NCBI RefSeq assembly: GCF_000466985.1
Contig: NZ_BATC01000027.1
Span: 1 to 34,446 of the forward strand
Direction: 5' to 3'
Source: Brevundimonas abyssalis TAR-001
GTDB lineage: Bacteria; Pseudomonadota; Alphaproteobacteria; Caulobacterales; Caulobacteraceae
DNA length: 34,446 nt
In this document: positions 7,108-15,466 of the stretch, in pieces
Numbering within the stretch: the stretch's first letter is position 1
How the letters are laid out: each line of letters begins with the position of its first letter
Position numbers and translations under genes: made by a program
Notes under the pieces: generated by a model
The model's input: the letters and a program-made list of their open reading frames with translations, nothing else
The model's database searches: none
What the model was told of the DNA's origin: nothing

Positions 7108-7854
7108 CTATTCACGCCCGCCCATGAAGGCCAGCAGGAACTGGAACAGGTTCACGAAATTGATGAACAGGGCCAGGGCGCCGAAGCCGGTGGCCACGCC
7201 CATGGCGGCCTTGTCGCCGCCGAGCGCGTAGTAGGTCATCTTCAGGCGCTGGGTGTCATAGGCGATCAGGCCCGAGAAGATCAGCACGCCCAGGGCGTTG
7301 ATGACGAAGTACATCAACGGATTGGCCAGGAACATGTTGACCACCATGGCGATGATCAGACCGATCACGCCCATGATCAGGAAGGTGCCCCAGCCGGACA
7401 TGTCCTTCTTCGTGGTGTAGCCCCACAGGCTGAGCGCGCCGAAGGCGGCCGCCGTCACGAAGAAGGTCGAGGCGATGGACGTGCCTGTGTAGACCAGGAA
7501 CACCACGCCCAGACCGGCGCCGATGGTGGCGACCACGGCCCAGTAGAGCAGGTTCACCGCGCCCGCCGTCGGATTCTTCATGAAGAACATGGAGCCGAAC
7601 AGCATGGCCAGCGGCGCGAAGGCCACGATCATGCCCAGCGGGGTGTAGCCGACGCCGCCCTGGGCGGTTTCGGCGAACAGATACTGGCCCACCGCCGGCA
7701 CATTGCCGGTGACGTAGGCAAGGGCGCCGGCCACAACCAGGCCAAGGGCCAGCTTGTTGTAGACGCCCAGCATGAAGGCGCGCAGGCCGGCGTCCACCGC
7801 CATGTCCGCGCGGGCCGGAGCCTGGGCCGGATAGCCTCGGTTGAAGTCGTTCAT
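7108..7854 (-). CDS. Bax inhibitor-1/YccA family inner-membrane protein
   Basis: This 248-residue protein has about seven hydrophobic membrane segments and a short polar N-terminus. It carries family signatures: A-F-M-L-G-V-Y-N-K-L-A-L-G-L at the first segment and D-T-Q-R-L near the end (I-A-Y-D-T-Q-R-L-K), where the acidic residue belongs to the proposed pH/calcium-sensing pair of TMBIM proteins. Bacterial members are proposed calcium-leak or proton-linked channels, or regulators of FtsH-mediated proteolysis; which applies here is unknown. It is a single-gene unit with its own terminator (6971-7002) and a transcribed repeat copy in its 3' end. It is divergent from the 2H phosphoesterase. Confidence 0.92.
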   Translation of the reverse strand: MNDFNRGYPAQAPARADMAVDAGLRAFMLGVYNKLALGLVVAGALAYVTGNVPAVGQYLFAETAQGGVGYTPLGMIVAFAPLAMLFGSMFFMKNPTAGAVNLLYWAVVATIGAGLGVVFLVYTGTSIASTFFVTAAAFGALSLWGYTTKKDMSGWGTFLIMGVIGLIIAMVVNMFLANPLMYFVINALGVLIFSGLIAYDTQRLKMTYYALGGDKAAMGVATGFGALALFINFVNLFQFLLAFMGGRE

Positions 7855-7980
7855 CGCGTCTCTCTATCTCCATATGGCCGGGTCTCGACCCGGCCTTCAT
7901 CGCCAATATCGGAATCCCCACCCATCCTTGCAAGCAAAACCGGTTTGTCACGGTTCGCGGCGCCGCGTTAGTGATGCGAC

Positions 7981-8513
7981 ATGATCAGACTGTTCGCCGC
8001 CGTTCCGATCCCTTTCGACATTGCGGAAGGCCTGGCGCGGCGCCAGCGGGGCCTGCCCGGCGCACGCTGGCGGCCTGCCGAGGCGCTGCACATCACCCTG
8101 GCCTTCTACGGCGCCCTGGGCGAGCCGCGCGCCGACGACCTGGCCGCTGAACTGACAAGGCCCGGGTCGATCCGTTCGATCTGACACTCGAGGGCGTCGG
8201 GGCCTTCGGCGACGGCCACAGGACCCGCGCCCTGTGGGCCGGGGTGGCCGCTTCGGAGCCCCTGAACATCCTCGCCGGCCGGTGCCGCGTGGCGGGCCAG
8301 CGGGCGGGCGTGGTCATGGAATCCCGTGACTATCGGCCGCATGTCACCCTGGCCTATCTGAGAGGCGCCGAGGACGATCGTGTCGGGGCCTGGATGACCG
8401 GCCACAATCTGCTGCACTCGCCGCCCTTCCGGGTGGACCGGTTCGGCCTGTACACCAGCGTCCTGACAGACGCGGGATCCCATTACACCCTGGAGCGGGA
8501 GTATCTGTTTTGA
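7981..8513 (+). pseudogene. thpR: RNA 2',3'-cyclic phosphodiesterase (2H family), frameshifted
   Basis: Two reading frames together make one 2H phosphoesterase of about 177 residues, the usual ThpR/LigT length. The first half (7981 to about 8158) holds motif H-I-T-L (His37). The second half (about 8160-8513) holds R-P-H-V-T-L. The join is near 8158-8163 in an AAGGCCCGGG context: adding one G restores a reading through T-R-A-R-V-D-P-F-D-L. As written, the first frame stops at 8182-8184. Because both catalytic motifs and the flanking sequence are otherwise intact, a base-calling error is more likely than decay. The enzyme opens 2',3'-cyclic phosphates on RNA ends. The next gene starts inside its stop codon. 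Confidence 0.85.
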
Positions 8514-9049
8514 GCAAGGTGACGATCGAGACCGAGCGGTTGATCCTGCGCCCCATCGAGATGGCGGATTTTCCCCGCTGGGCCGAGTTCATGGCTGACG
8601 AGGTCAGCGCGCAATTCCTGGGCGGGGCCCAGCCGCCCGCCGCCGCCTGGCGCGGCTTCATGGTCATGGCGGGGGCCTGGCATCTGACCGGCGCGTCCAT
8701 GCTCTCGGTGATCGAGAAGTCGAGCGGCCTGTGGGTCGGGCGGCTGGGGCCGTGGGCGCCACTGGACTGGCCGGGGACGGAGGTGGGCTGGGGCCTGCAC
8801 CGGGACGCCTGGGGCAAGGGCTATGCGGTGGAGGGGGCGGCGGCGGCCATGGACTACGCCTTTGACGTGCTGGGCTGGGACGACGTCATCCACTCCATCG
8901 CTCCGGACAACCGGCCGTCGCAGAAGGTGGCGGAACGGCTTGGCTCGACCAATCGCGGGCCGGGGCGTCTGCCGCCGCCGTTGCAAGGTCTGACCGTCGA
9001 CATCTGGGGCCAGACCCGGGCGCAGTGGAAGGCGCGGCCGCGTGCCTGA
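8510..9049 (+). CDS. GNAT family N-acetyltransferase (RimJ/RimL-like)
   Basis: This 179-residue acetyltransferase opens with the RimJ/RimL-type T-E-R-L-I-L-R-P and carries the acetyl-CoA-binding region V-G-W-G-L-H-R-D-A-W-G-K-G-Y-A-x-E-G (about residues 91-108). The later N-R-P-S-Q-K-V-A-E-R-L-G block (about 133-145) is also typical. The start is TTG at 8510, overlapping the TGA of the phosphoesterase gene (TTGA), with GGAG about 15 nt upstream; this implies translational coupling. The substrate is unknown; relatives modify ribosomal proteins, small amines or amino acids. It ends opposite the TPR gene across a palindromic spacer. Confidence 0.85.
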   Translation: MSKVTIETERLILRPIEMADFPRWAEFMADEVSAQFLGGAQPPAAAWRGFMVMAGAWHLTGASMLSVIEKSSGLWVGRLGPWAPLDWPGTEVGWGLHRDAWGKGYAVEGAAAAMDYAFDVLGWDDVIHSIAPDNRPSQKVAERLGSTNRGPGRLPPPLQGLTVDIWGQTRAQWKARPRA

Positions 9050-9098
9050 TTCACCGTATCGGCGGAATCGCGAAGCGATTCCACCTCAACCGATCAGG
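9045..9098. repeat. Nested palindrome between convergent genes
   Basis: A perfect inverted repeat GGAATCGC-GAA-GCGATTCC (9064-9082) sits inside weaker outer pairings: ATCGG (9058-9062) with CCGAT (9090-9094), or CCTGAT (9045-9050) with ATCAGG (9093-9098). It fills the gap between the GNAT and TPR stop codons. There is no T tract on either strand, so it may be a bidirectional mRNA-end hairpin or a dispersed palindrome. Confidence 0.55.
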
Positions 9099-9100
9099 CT

Positions 9101-11934
9101 CTAGGTCGCGCCGGTGCGCTCGCGGAAGGTCTGTTTCATGGTGGCGACCCAACCGGTGAAGGTGTCTGTGCGCGCCGCCAGGGTGGCGAAGTCCGAGGCG
9201 CTCTGGTCCGATCCCGGCCCCGCCAGGGCGATGCGCAGGGCGCCGGACGAGCGAGCGCCTTCGATGAAGCCGGCATAGCGTTCCGACAGGCGGGCAAGGG
9301 GCGCGGGCTCGCGGGCCAGGCTGTAGCCCACGCCGGCGCGGATCAGCCGGGTCTCCTCGGCCGCAGTCAGTGGCGTTGAGGCGTCGCGCCACCGCTCGCC
9401 CAGCAGGGCCTCATAGGTCGCGGCGGCCGCGCCATAGTCCAGTCGCCGCCAGTGCAGGTCGGCGCGCACCTCGCGGGCGGGGACGCTCTGGTCCGATCCC
9501 AGAATCTCCAGCGCATGGTCATAGCGGCCCAGCTCCATCAGGGCGCGGGCCTCGACCGCCCGGCGCTCGGCGTTCAGGGCGTTCGGCAACAGGGTGGTGC
9601 GGGTCGCCCAGATGGCGCGCAGGGCCTGCTCCGGCTGACGGTTCATCAGATAGACGGCGGCCAGGTCGGTGGCGATCTGGGCCTGGGCCACGCCGTCCAG
9701 CCGGTTCTCGACCTGATGCTGCAGCAGTTCGGCGGCGGGCCCCAGCAGGTCCACGTCGATCAGACGGCGGGCCAGGCGGCGCACCATGTCGTCGCCGTCG
9801 GCGCCCACGGGCGTGAGCTCGCGGAAGTCGTAGAACAGGGCCAGGGCCTGGACGGGCTGCAGGCCGTCGGCGGCGCCCTCCAGGAACAGGCTGCGGAAGG
9901 CTTGGGCCAGGTCCTGCTGCAGTTCGGAGGACTGGGGCAGGGACGAGAACCGGGTTCCGGCCCCGCGCAGGGCGTCCAGCGCCTCGCGGTAGCGGCCCTG
10001 GGAGAGATAGATGCCGCCCAGCGAGCGGATCACCTCCAGCTCCACGGCGTCGCCGCGCCAGCGCCAGCGCAACGGCTCCAGCTCGGCCGCGGCCTGGGTG
10101 GGGGTCAGGTCGCCGCCTGCCATGCGCAGGCGGATCGCGCCCAGCCGCGCGGGGGTGGAGAGGCCGTCCAGCGGTGCGCGGGCCACGGCCTGGTAGACGG
10201 CCAGGGCGCGGTCGGTCTGGCCCTCCAGCTCGAACATCCGGGCCTGTATCAGGCGGGCTCCCAGTTGGTCGGCGGCGGGCGGGTTCTGGCTGAACACATA
10301 GGCCAGCAGGGAGCGGGCGGCGGTCAGGTCGCCGGTCTCCAGCGCCGCCAGGGCGTGGGCCGTGCCGAAGCGGGCGCGCCAGACGGGCGGGAACTGGTCG
10401 ATGGCCCGCGCGCTTGCGCGAAGGACTGCCGCGCCGTGGCCCAGTCGGACTGCTGGACCGCGATGTAGCCGCGCCAGACGGCGGCGGACGGGTCATTGGC
10501 GAGCGCCGAGCCGGAGAAGTCGGCCAGGGCTTCGTTCTGGCGGCCGATGGCCGCGCGGGCGGCGCCGCGAAGGCCGCGCACCTCCGGCTCGCTGGCCATG
10601 GCGGGGGCGGCGACGACAAGGGCGTTGAGGGCGCCGATGGCCTCATGGTGCAGGCCCGTGCCGATCAGGAACCGGGTCAGGGCCAGCCGCGCTTCGACCG
10701 GGGCGCGGGGATTGTCCTCGGATTCGGCGGCTTCGCGGGCAGCCTCGGCCTGAAGCTGACGGCGACGGGCGCCGAACTCGGCCTCTCCCGTGTCGGCCCA
10801 TGTGGCCAGGATGAGGGCGGCGTAGGGCGCGCGCCGCGGCGCGCCGGCCTGGGCGGCGGCGGCCTGAAGGCTGTCGGTGGGGCGCGACAGGCTGAGGCCC
10901 GAGGGACGCGTCATGCGCACCAGATCGCCCTGGACGGACACCCTCAGGTCGTCCGTGGCGGTTTCGATTCCCAGGCCCTGGGCGGTGGGCAGCAGCGTCA
11001 GGTCGACCAGACGGCGGCGCGAGCCCATGCTCTTGGCCGGGGCCAGGGCCGTGACGGCGGCGAAGCGGTCGCCCACCAGCGGATCGGTCAGCCAGACGGC
11101 GCGCCCGGCGCCGGCCAATTCGGCCACCAGGGCGGTGGGGCCGCTGTCCTCGTCGCGGCTCAGCAGGATACCGCCGGGCCCGCCGGCGGGGCCGCCGAGG
11201 GACACGGTCCAGGCCGCGCCCTCGCCGTTGGCGCTGAGGGTCAGGTTTTCGGGCGCCGCGATGCGCACGGCCACATAGTCAGGCCCGGCCGCCCATCGGA
11301 CGCCCGTGGCGGGACCCAGGTCGCGGCCGGCCTCATCATTCAGGTCCAGACGCGCGGCATGGTCGAAGACGATCCAGACGGCCTCGCCCCGGCGGAACAC
11401 TGCGGCGCCCACGGGGGCGGCCCATTCGAAGCGCAGCTGAAGACGGTCGGGGCCGGCGGTGACGGCCACGGGCACCACGCCCGAAGCCGGGACGGCGGGT
11501 GAGGGGGCGGCCGCAGGACCCTGTCCGGGCGCGTAGAGATTGATGAAGACGGCGCCGTCGGCGCGGCCGGTGATCGCCTGGGCGCCCTCAAGCAGGTGGA
11601 TGACCACCTCGGTTCCGCCCTGGACGCCGCGCGTCTCGACGCGCTCGACCCCGGGGGGCGGATCGACCCGCAGGCGCGCGATGTCCGGCGCGGCCGTGGA
11701 GCCCACGCGGATGATGATCTGACGGTTCTCGCGGCGGATGCGGGCGCGCGCGCCGATCACGCCGGCGAACTCCACGCGGGTGAAGGTGTCATTGGCCCCG
11801 ATACGGACGGCCACGGGCTCGAGCGCGGCGTCCTGGGCGGCGCTGGGCGCCATGGGGGCGAGCGCCATCGTCCCCGCGGCCGTCAGGGCCACGGTGGTCT
11901 TCAGCAATCCCTTGCGCGCGGCCTTTCCCGACAT
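9101..11934 (-). pseudogene. Secreted TPR-repeat protein, frameshifted
   Basis: Two minus-strand frames join into one protein of about 944 residues. The N-terminal part (11934 to about 10417) has a signal peptide (hydrophobic core, A-P-S-A-A-Q cleavage region), a beta-rich region at about residues 38-140 reminiscent of an AMIN-like cell-wall or envelope domain, and then TPR-like helical repeats. The second part (about 10403-9101) continues with many TPR-like helices. The frame jump lies at 10403-10417 in a GCGCAAGCGCGCGGG context; either one lost base or two extra bases repairs it, giving A-R-A-I-D-Q-F-P-P-V-W. Function is unknown; periplasmic TPR proteins usually scaffold envelope complexes. 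The downstream half is preceded by no start signal of its own. Confidence 0.72.
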
Positions 11935-11998
11935 GGGGGCAAGGTGGACGAAAAGCCCTTTAATCGCGGTTAACGGATGGTGACCGGAGAGGCCTGGA

Positions 11999-12211
11999 TC
12001 AGGCCTTCTTCTCAGGGGTCAGGTCCGGCCAGTCGGCCATGGTGCCGGTGCTTTTCGGCGGGTTCTCCGAACCGGTGAACACGCCTTGAAGTTTCGCTCC
12101 CGGCTTCAGGAAAACGATCACGTCCTCGTACTCGTACAGCACCACGCGCTGGGTGCTGTTGGCCAGGCGCACGGCCATGGTGGAGATCGGGGTGTCCAGG
12201 TCGTCGGCCAT
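11999..12211 (-). CDS. Small hypothetical protein (70 aa)
   Basis: This 70-residue acidic protein of unknown function begins M-A-D-D-L-D-T-P-I-S. It is predicted soluble, with a beta-rich core (R-V-V-L-Y-E-Y-E-D-V-I-V-F-L-K-P-G-A-K-L) and no signal peptide or Cys. ATG 12211 is preferred over upstream starts because AAGGA lies about 9 nt before it and the upstream 27 residues overlap the SRPBCC gene's end with unlikely composition. It follows the SRPBCC gene by 26 nt and precedes the TPR gene by 64 nt, so it is probably co-transcribed. Confidence 0.65.
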   Translation of the reverse strand: MADDLDTPISTMAVRLANSTQRVVLYEYEDVIVFLKPGAKLQGVFTGSENPPKSTGTMADWPDLTPEKKA

Positions 12212-12237
12212 GGATGTCGTCCTTGGTTTGAAAGGGG

Positions 12238-12675
12238 TCAGGATTCGCGGGCCAGGGCTTGATCGCGCAGGGCCTCGTTCATGGTCTCGCACGCCAGGCG
12301 CAGGCTGCGGCGATGTTTCATGAACCAGCTCTCGCCGCGCATGCCGCCATAGATCTCGCCGTTGGTGACGATGCAGCTGCCACGCGCGATCTCGTCGATC
12401 AGCACATAGCGGGTCGAGGTGAACTGCCAGCCGCGTTTTTCAGCCCAGACCAGCTTGGAATAGGGAACCCAGTCGCCCAGGCGGGCCTGAACCCGGCGCT
12501 CGCCCAGTCCTTCGATGCGCTCGACCAGGCTGAGCGGGGCGCCGAAGCCGAGCGCACCCTCGGCCTCAACAAAGACGGGGTTCCAGTGTGGCCAACGCCC
12601 CAGGTCCGACAGCACCTCCCAGAGGGCGTCGGAGGTGGCGGGCACGCCGATCTTGTTCTCGACACGAAAATCCAT
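12238..12675 (-). CDS. SRPBCC family protein (START/polyketide-cyclase-like)
   Basis: This 145-residue protein has the helix-grip pattern of SRPBCC domains: an opening beta strand with N-K-I-G-V-P-A-T, then helix A-L-W-E-V-L-S-D-L-G-R-W-P-H-W-N-P-V, and a long C-terminal helix L-A-C-E-T-M-N-E-A-L. The W-x-x-W-N-P motif near residue 32 is typical of this superfamily. These folds bind a hydrophobic ligand or catalyse ring closure; nothing here identifies the ligand. It lies 39 nt downstream of an MFS transporter gene on the same strand, so ligand transport and binding may be linked. Confidence 0.8.
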   Translation of the reverse strand: MDFRVENKIGVPATSDALWEVLSDLGRWPHWNPVFVEAEGALGFGAPLSLVERIEGLGERRVQARLGDWVPYSKLVWAEKRGWQFTSTRYVLIDEIARGSCIVTNGEIYGGMRGESWFMKHRRSLRLACETMNEALRDQALARES

Positions 12676-12714
12676 GGGCGGGCTTTTACAGCATCATGCG
12701 GCGTGAGGAAGGCG

Positions 12715-13995
12715 TCACGACAGGTTCTGCTTGCCCTCGGGACCGGGCTGGGAGGCCGGACCTTCGACGGGGCGGCGGCTGCGGCCGGACGGGGCGGCTT
12801 TCAGGGGCGTGCTGACGAAGCACAGGATCAGGGCGGCGGCCAGCAGCACCGAATTGCCGATGAACGGCCCCGGTTCGGCCAGTTCGTACAGGGCCACGCC
12901 AATGACGGGCGGGGCCAGAAAGCTGAGCCCGGCCAGCGACATGATGAGCCCGGCGATGGAACCCTGCTCGTGGGGCTCCACGGCCAGGGACGACCCGGCG
13001 GTGAAGCCCGGGCGGGCGAAGCCGGCGCCCATGGAGACCACCGCGTAGCCCACGACCACGCCGAAGAAGCCGGGTGCGGCTATGCTCATGAGATTACCGA
13101 CCAGGGCCAGGGCCGCGCCCCAGCGCATCAGCTCGCGCGGCTGCATCTTGAGCATGGGGATCAGGCCCCACTGCACCATCAGGGTGGCGGCGGCGCCGGA
13201 CAGCATGGCGACGCCGATGAAGGACTGGGCCTCGCGTCCCGGCAGGCCCATCTCGTCGATGACGTGAAAACCCAGCACGGCGATATTCACCGCCTGGGCC
13301 CCCGTGACCAGCAGGCCGTAGATCAGGAAGTCGCGCACGCGCAGGTCCTTCCAGAGCCCCTTGCCGGCCGGGTCGCCGGGCCTGACCGGGTGGCGGACCA
13401 CGTCGCCGCTGGGCAGGCGCTTCCACAGCAGGATCAGCACCACCAGGCCCATGAAGGCGAAGGCGTACATGGGGCCGGCCAGACCCACGAAGGGCAGGAC
13501 GAAGAAGGGCGCCAGGGCCGGCCCGATGACGGTGCCCAGCCCCTGGGCCGAGGCCAGCATGGACATGGCGCGGGTGCGCGCACGACGCGAGGTGCGGTCC
13601 GCCACATAGGCCTGGGCGGCGATGGGGGCGGCGGAGCCCAGCAGGCCGTACACCGCCCGCGCGATGGCCATCAGCACGAAGGCCACCGGCGCCGACAGCC
13701 AGTGCACCAGCCCCAGAGTGGCCGCGATCCCGAAGCCCAGCATGGAGATGATGAAGCCGGTCAGGCCGATCATCATCACCCGCTTGCGCCCCCACCGGTC
13801 CGACAGGCGCGCCCAATAGGGCGAGGCCACGGTCCACAGCAGGGCCGAGAGGGCGAAGGCGAAGGCCACCAGGGTGTCGGCCAGACCGAACTCGCGCCCG
13901 ATGGCGGGCAGCACCGACTGCAGCGCCATGTTGCCGGCGCCCGCCGTCAGGGTGACCGCGAACAGCAGGCCGAAGGCTTCGGACTTGAGCTTCAT
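12715..13995 (-). CDS. MFS transporter (drug-efflux TetA-like)
   Basis: This 426-residue inner-membrane protein has about 12 hydrophobic segments. The loop after segment 2 carries the MFS signature A-R-L-S-D-R-W-G-R-K-R (about residues 62-72), and segment 5 carries G-L-G-T-V-I-G-P-A-L-A-P, the antiporter motif C of proton-coupled drug exporters. Together they indicate proton/solute antiport, most like TetA-type efflux. The substrate is unknown. A basic and polar C-terminal tail (S-G-R-S-R-R-P, then P-G-P-E-G-K-Q) follows the last helix. It is divergent from the M20 amidohydrolase across 76 bp and leads the SRPBCC / 70-aa cluster. Confidence 0.88.
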   Translation of the reverse strand: MKLKSEAFGLLFAVTLTAGAGNMALQSVLPAIGREFGLADTLVAFAFALSALLWTVASPYWARLSDRWGRKRVMMIGLTGFIISMLGFGIAATLGLVHWLSAPVAFVLMAIARAVYGLLGSAAPIAAQAYVADRTSRRARTRAMSMLASAQGLGTVIGPALAPFFVLPFVGLAGPMYAFAFMGLVVLILLWKRLPSGDVVRHPVRPGDPAGKGLWKDLRVRDFLIYGLLVTGAQAVNIAVLGFHVIDEMGLPGREAQSFIGVAMLSGAAATLMVQWGLIPMLKMQPRELMRWGAALALVGNLMSIAAPGFFGVVVGYAVVSMGAGFARPGFTAGSSLAVEPHEQGSIAGLIMSLAGLSFLAPPVIGVALYELAEPGPFIGNSVLLAAALILCFVSTPLKAAPSGRSRRPVEGPASQPGPEGKQNLS

Positions 13996-14071
13996 GGGCG
14001 TCGCCCCTGCGGCCCTTGCGCCGTCCGCCCGCCCGCGCCCATGATCGCGGGGCTGAACAGGAGGGACGGGA

Positions 14072-15436
14072 ATGCGCGGACGGTACGGATCATGGACGGT
14101 CGGAATGCTGGCGGGGGCGGCGCTGGGCGCCCTTTCACTTCCTGCCTACGCCCAGTCGCCCATCTCCGCCAGTGAGGTGCGCGAACAGGCCGAGGCGATC
14201 CAGCCGCAGGTGGTGGCATGGCGCCGCCATCTGCACGCCAATCCCGAACTGGGCTTCGCCGAACACGATACGGCGGCCTATGTGGCCGAACACCTGCGCG
14301 GCCTCGGGCTGGAGGTGCGCACGGGCGTGGCGGCCACCGGGGTCATAGCGATCCTGCGCGGCGGCGCCGGAGACGGGCCGGTGGTGGCGCTGCGGGCCGA
14401 CATGGACGCCCTGCCGGTGCGCGAGGCCACAGGCCTGCCCTTCGCCTCGACCGCCACGGGCGAGTACCAGGGCGCGACGGTGCCGGTGGCCCACGCCTGC
14501 GGCCACGACGCACACATGGCCATGCTGATGGGCGCGGCCCAGATCCTGGCCGGGATGAAGGAGCAACTGGCCGGAACCATCGTCTTCGTGTTCCAGCCCG
14601 CCGAGGAAGGGGCGCCTCCGGGCGAGCCCATGGGCGGCGCGGCGCGCATCCTGGCCGAGGGCGGTCTGGATGATCCGCGGCCCCAGGCCATCTTCGGCCT
14701 GCATGTGACGCCGGGCGAGGCGGGGACCCTGCGCTATCGGCCCCGGGGCTTCATGGCCGCGTCGGACCGCGTGGACATCACCCTGACCGGGGTCCAGACC
14801 CACGGGGCCTGGCCGTGGCGCGGCGTGGACGTGATCGCCGCCTCGGCCGGGATCATCAACACCATCAACACCCTGACGGCGCGCACGGTGGACCCGACCA
14901 CCACGCCGACCGTTTTCACCATCGCCACCATGAACGCGGGCGTGCGCTACAATATCATCCCCGACACCGCGGCCCTGAGTGGCACCCTGCGGACCTTCGA
15001 CGTGGCCCAGCGCGACGATCTGGTGGCGCGGGCCACCGCGGCGGTGGAGCATGTGGCTCACGCCCACGGCGCCGAGGCGGAGATGACCGTGTTCCAGAAC
15101 GCGGCCCTTGTGTTCAACGACCCGGATCTGTCCGCCTGGCTGGCGCCGGTGCTGGAGGAGGTGGTGGGCGCCGAAGACCTGAACGCCGCCACGCCGCCGA
15201 CCACCATCGCCGAGGACTTCTCCTACTATCAGCAGCAGATTCCGGGGGTGTTCTATCATCTGGGCGCCACGCCCGAGGGCGTCGACCCGGACGACTCGCC
15301 GCCCAACCACTCGCCGCTGTTCGACGTCAACGAAGCGGTGCTGCCGATCGGGGTGACCACCCATGTGATGAGCGCGGTGCGGTTCCTCGAGCGGGCGGAC
15401 CAGGCCGACCTTCCAATCCGGGCGTCGCCGTCATAA
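14072..15436 (+). CDS. Secreted M20-family amidohydrolase (peptidase M20D-like)
   Basis: This 454-residue metal-dependent hydrolase has an N-terminal signal peptide ending A-Y-A-Q (about residue 28), so it is periplasmic. The catalytic metal-binding domain shows the early H-A-N-P-E-L-G-F-x-E-H-D-T block, R-A-D-M-D-A-L-P-V, A-H-A-C-G-H-D-A-H-M-A (metal-ligand Cys and His), the catalytic Q-P-A-E-E-G-A and a late N-H-S-P-L-F metal ligand. The dimerisation domain sits between. Relatives remove N-acyl groups from amino acids (hippurate or N-acetyl amino-acid hydrolases). ATG 14072 follows a strong GGAGG. The next gene encodes a binding lipoprotein 30 nt on, so both may share a transcript. Confidence 0.9.
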   Translation: MRGRYGSWTVGMLAGAALGALSLPAYAQSPISASEVREQAEAIQPQVVAWRRHLHANPELGFAEHDTAAYVAEHLRGLGLEVRTGVAATGVIAILRGGAGDGPVVALRADMDALPVREATGLPFASTATGEYQGATVPVAHACGHDAHMAMLMGAAQILAGMKEQLAGTIVFVFQPAEEGAPPGEPMGGAARILAEGGLDDPRPQAIFGLHVTPGEAGTLRYRPRGFMAASDRVDITLTGVQTHGAWPWRGVDVIAASAGIINTINTLTARTVDPTTTPTVFTIATMNAGVRYNIIPDTAALSGTLRTFDVAQRDDLVARATAAVEHVAHAHGAEAEMTVFQNAALVFNDPDLSAWLAPVLEEVVGAEDLNAATPPTTIAEDFSYYQQQIPGVFYHLGATPEGVDPDDSPPNHSPLFDVNEAVLPIGVTTHVMSAVRFLERADQADLPIRASPS

Positions 15437-15437
15437 C

Positions 15438-15458
15438 GTCCCCGTGATCTCCGGGGAC
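15438..15458 (+). promoter_or_regulatory. Leader hairpin before the binding-protein gene
   Basis: A perfect 7-bp stem GTCCCCG/CGGGGAC (15438-15444 and 15452-15458) with a 7-nt loop fills nearly all of the 30-nt gap between the amidohydrolase stop and the ATG at 15467. There is no T tract. It could set relative expression of the two genes by mRNA processing or by shielding the ribosome site. Confidence 0.45.
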
Positions 15459-15466
15459 AGAATCGC

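Noticed and set aside
10324..11934. Two independent TPR genes at 9101-10297 and 10324-11934
   Set aside because: Conserved-looking sequence runs across the gap in the alternate frame, the downstream half lacks its own start signals, and the same type of frame jump breaks four other genes here.
12259..14175. A 638-codon plus-strand open frame
   Set aside because: It lies antisense to the SRPBCC and MFS genes, its peptide is His/Gly/Gln-rich without domains, and long antisense frames are expected at this GC content.
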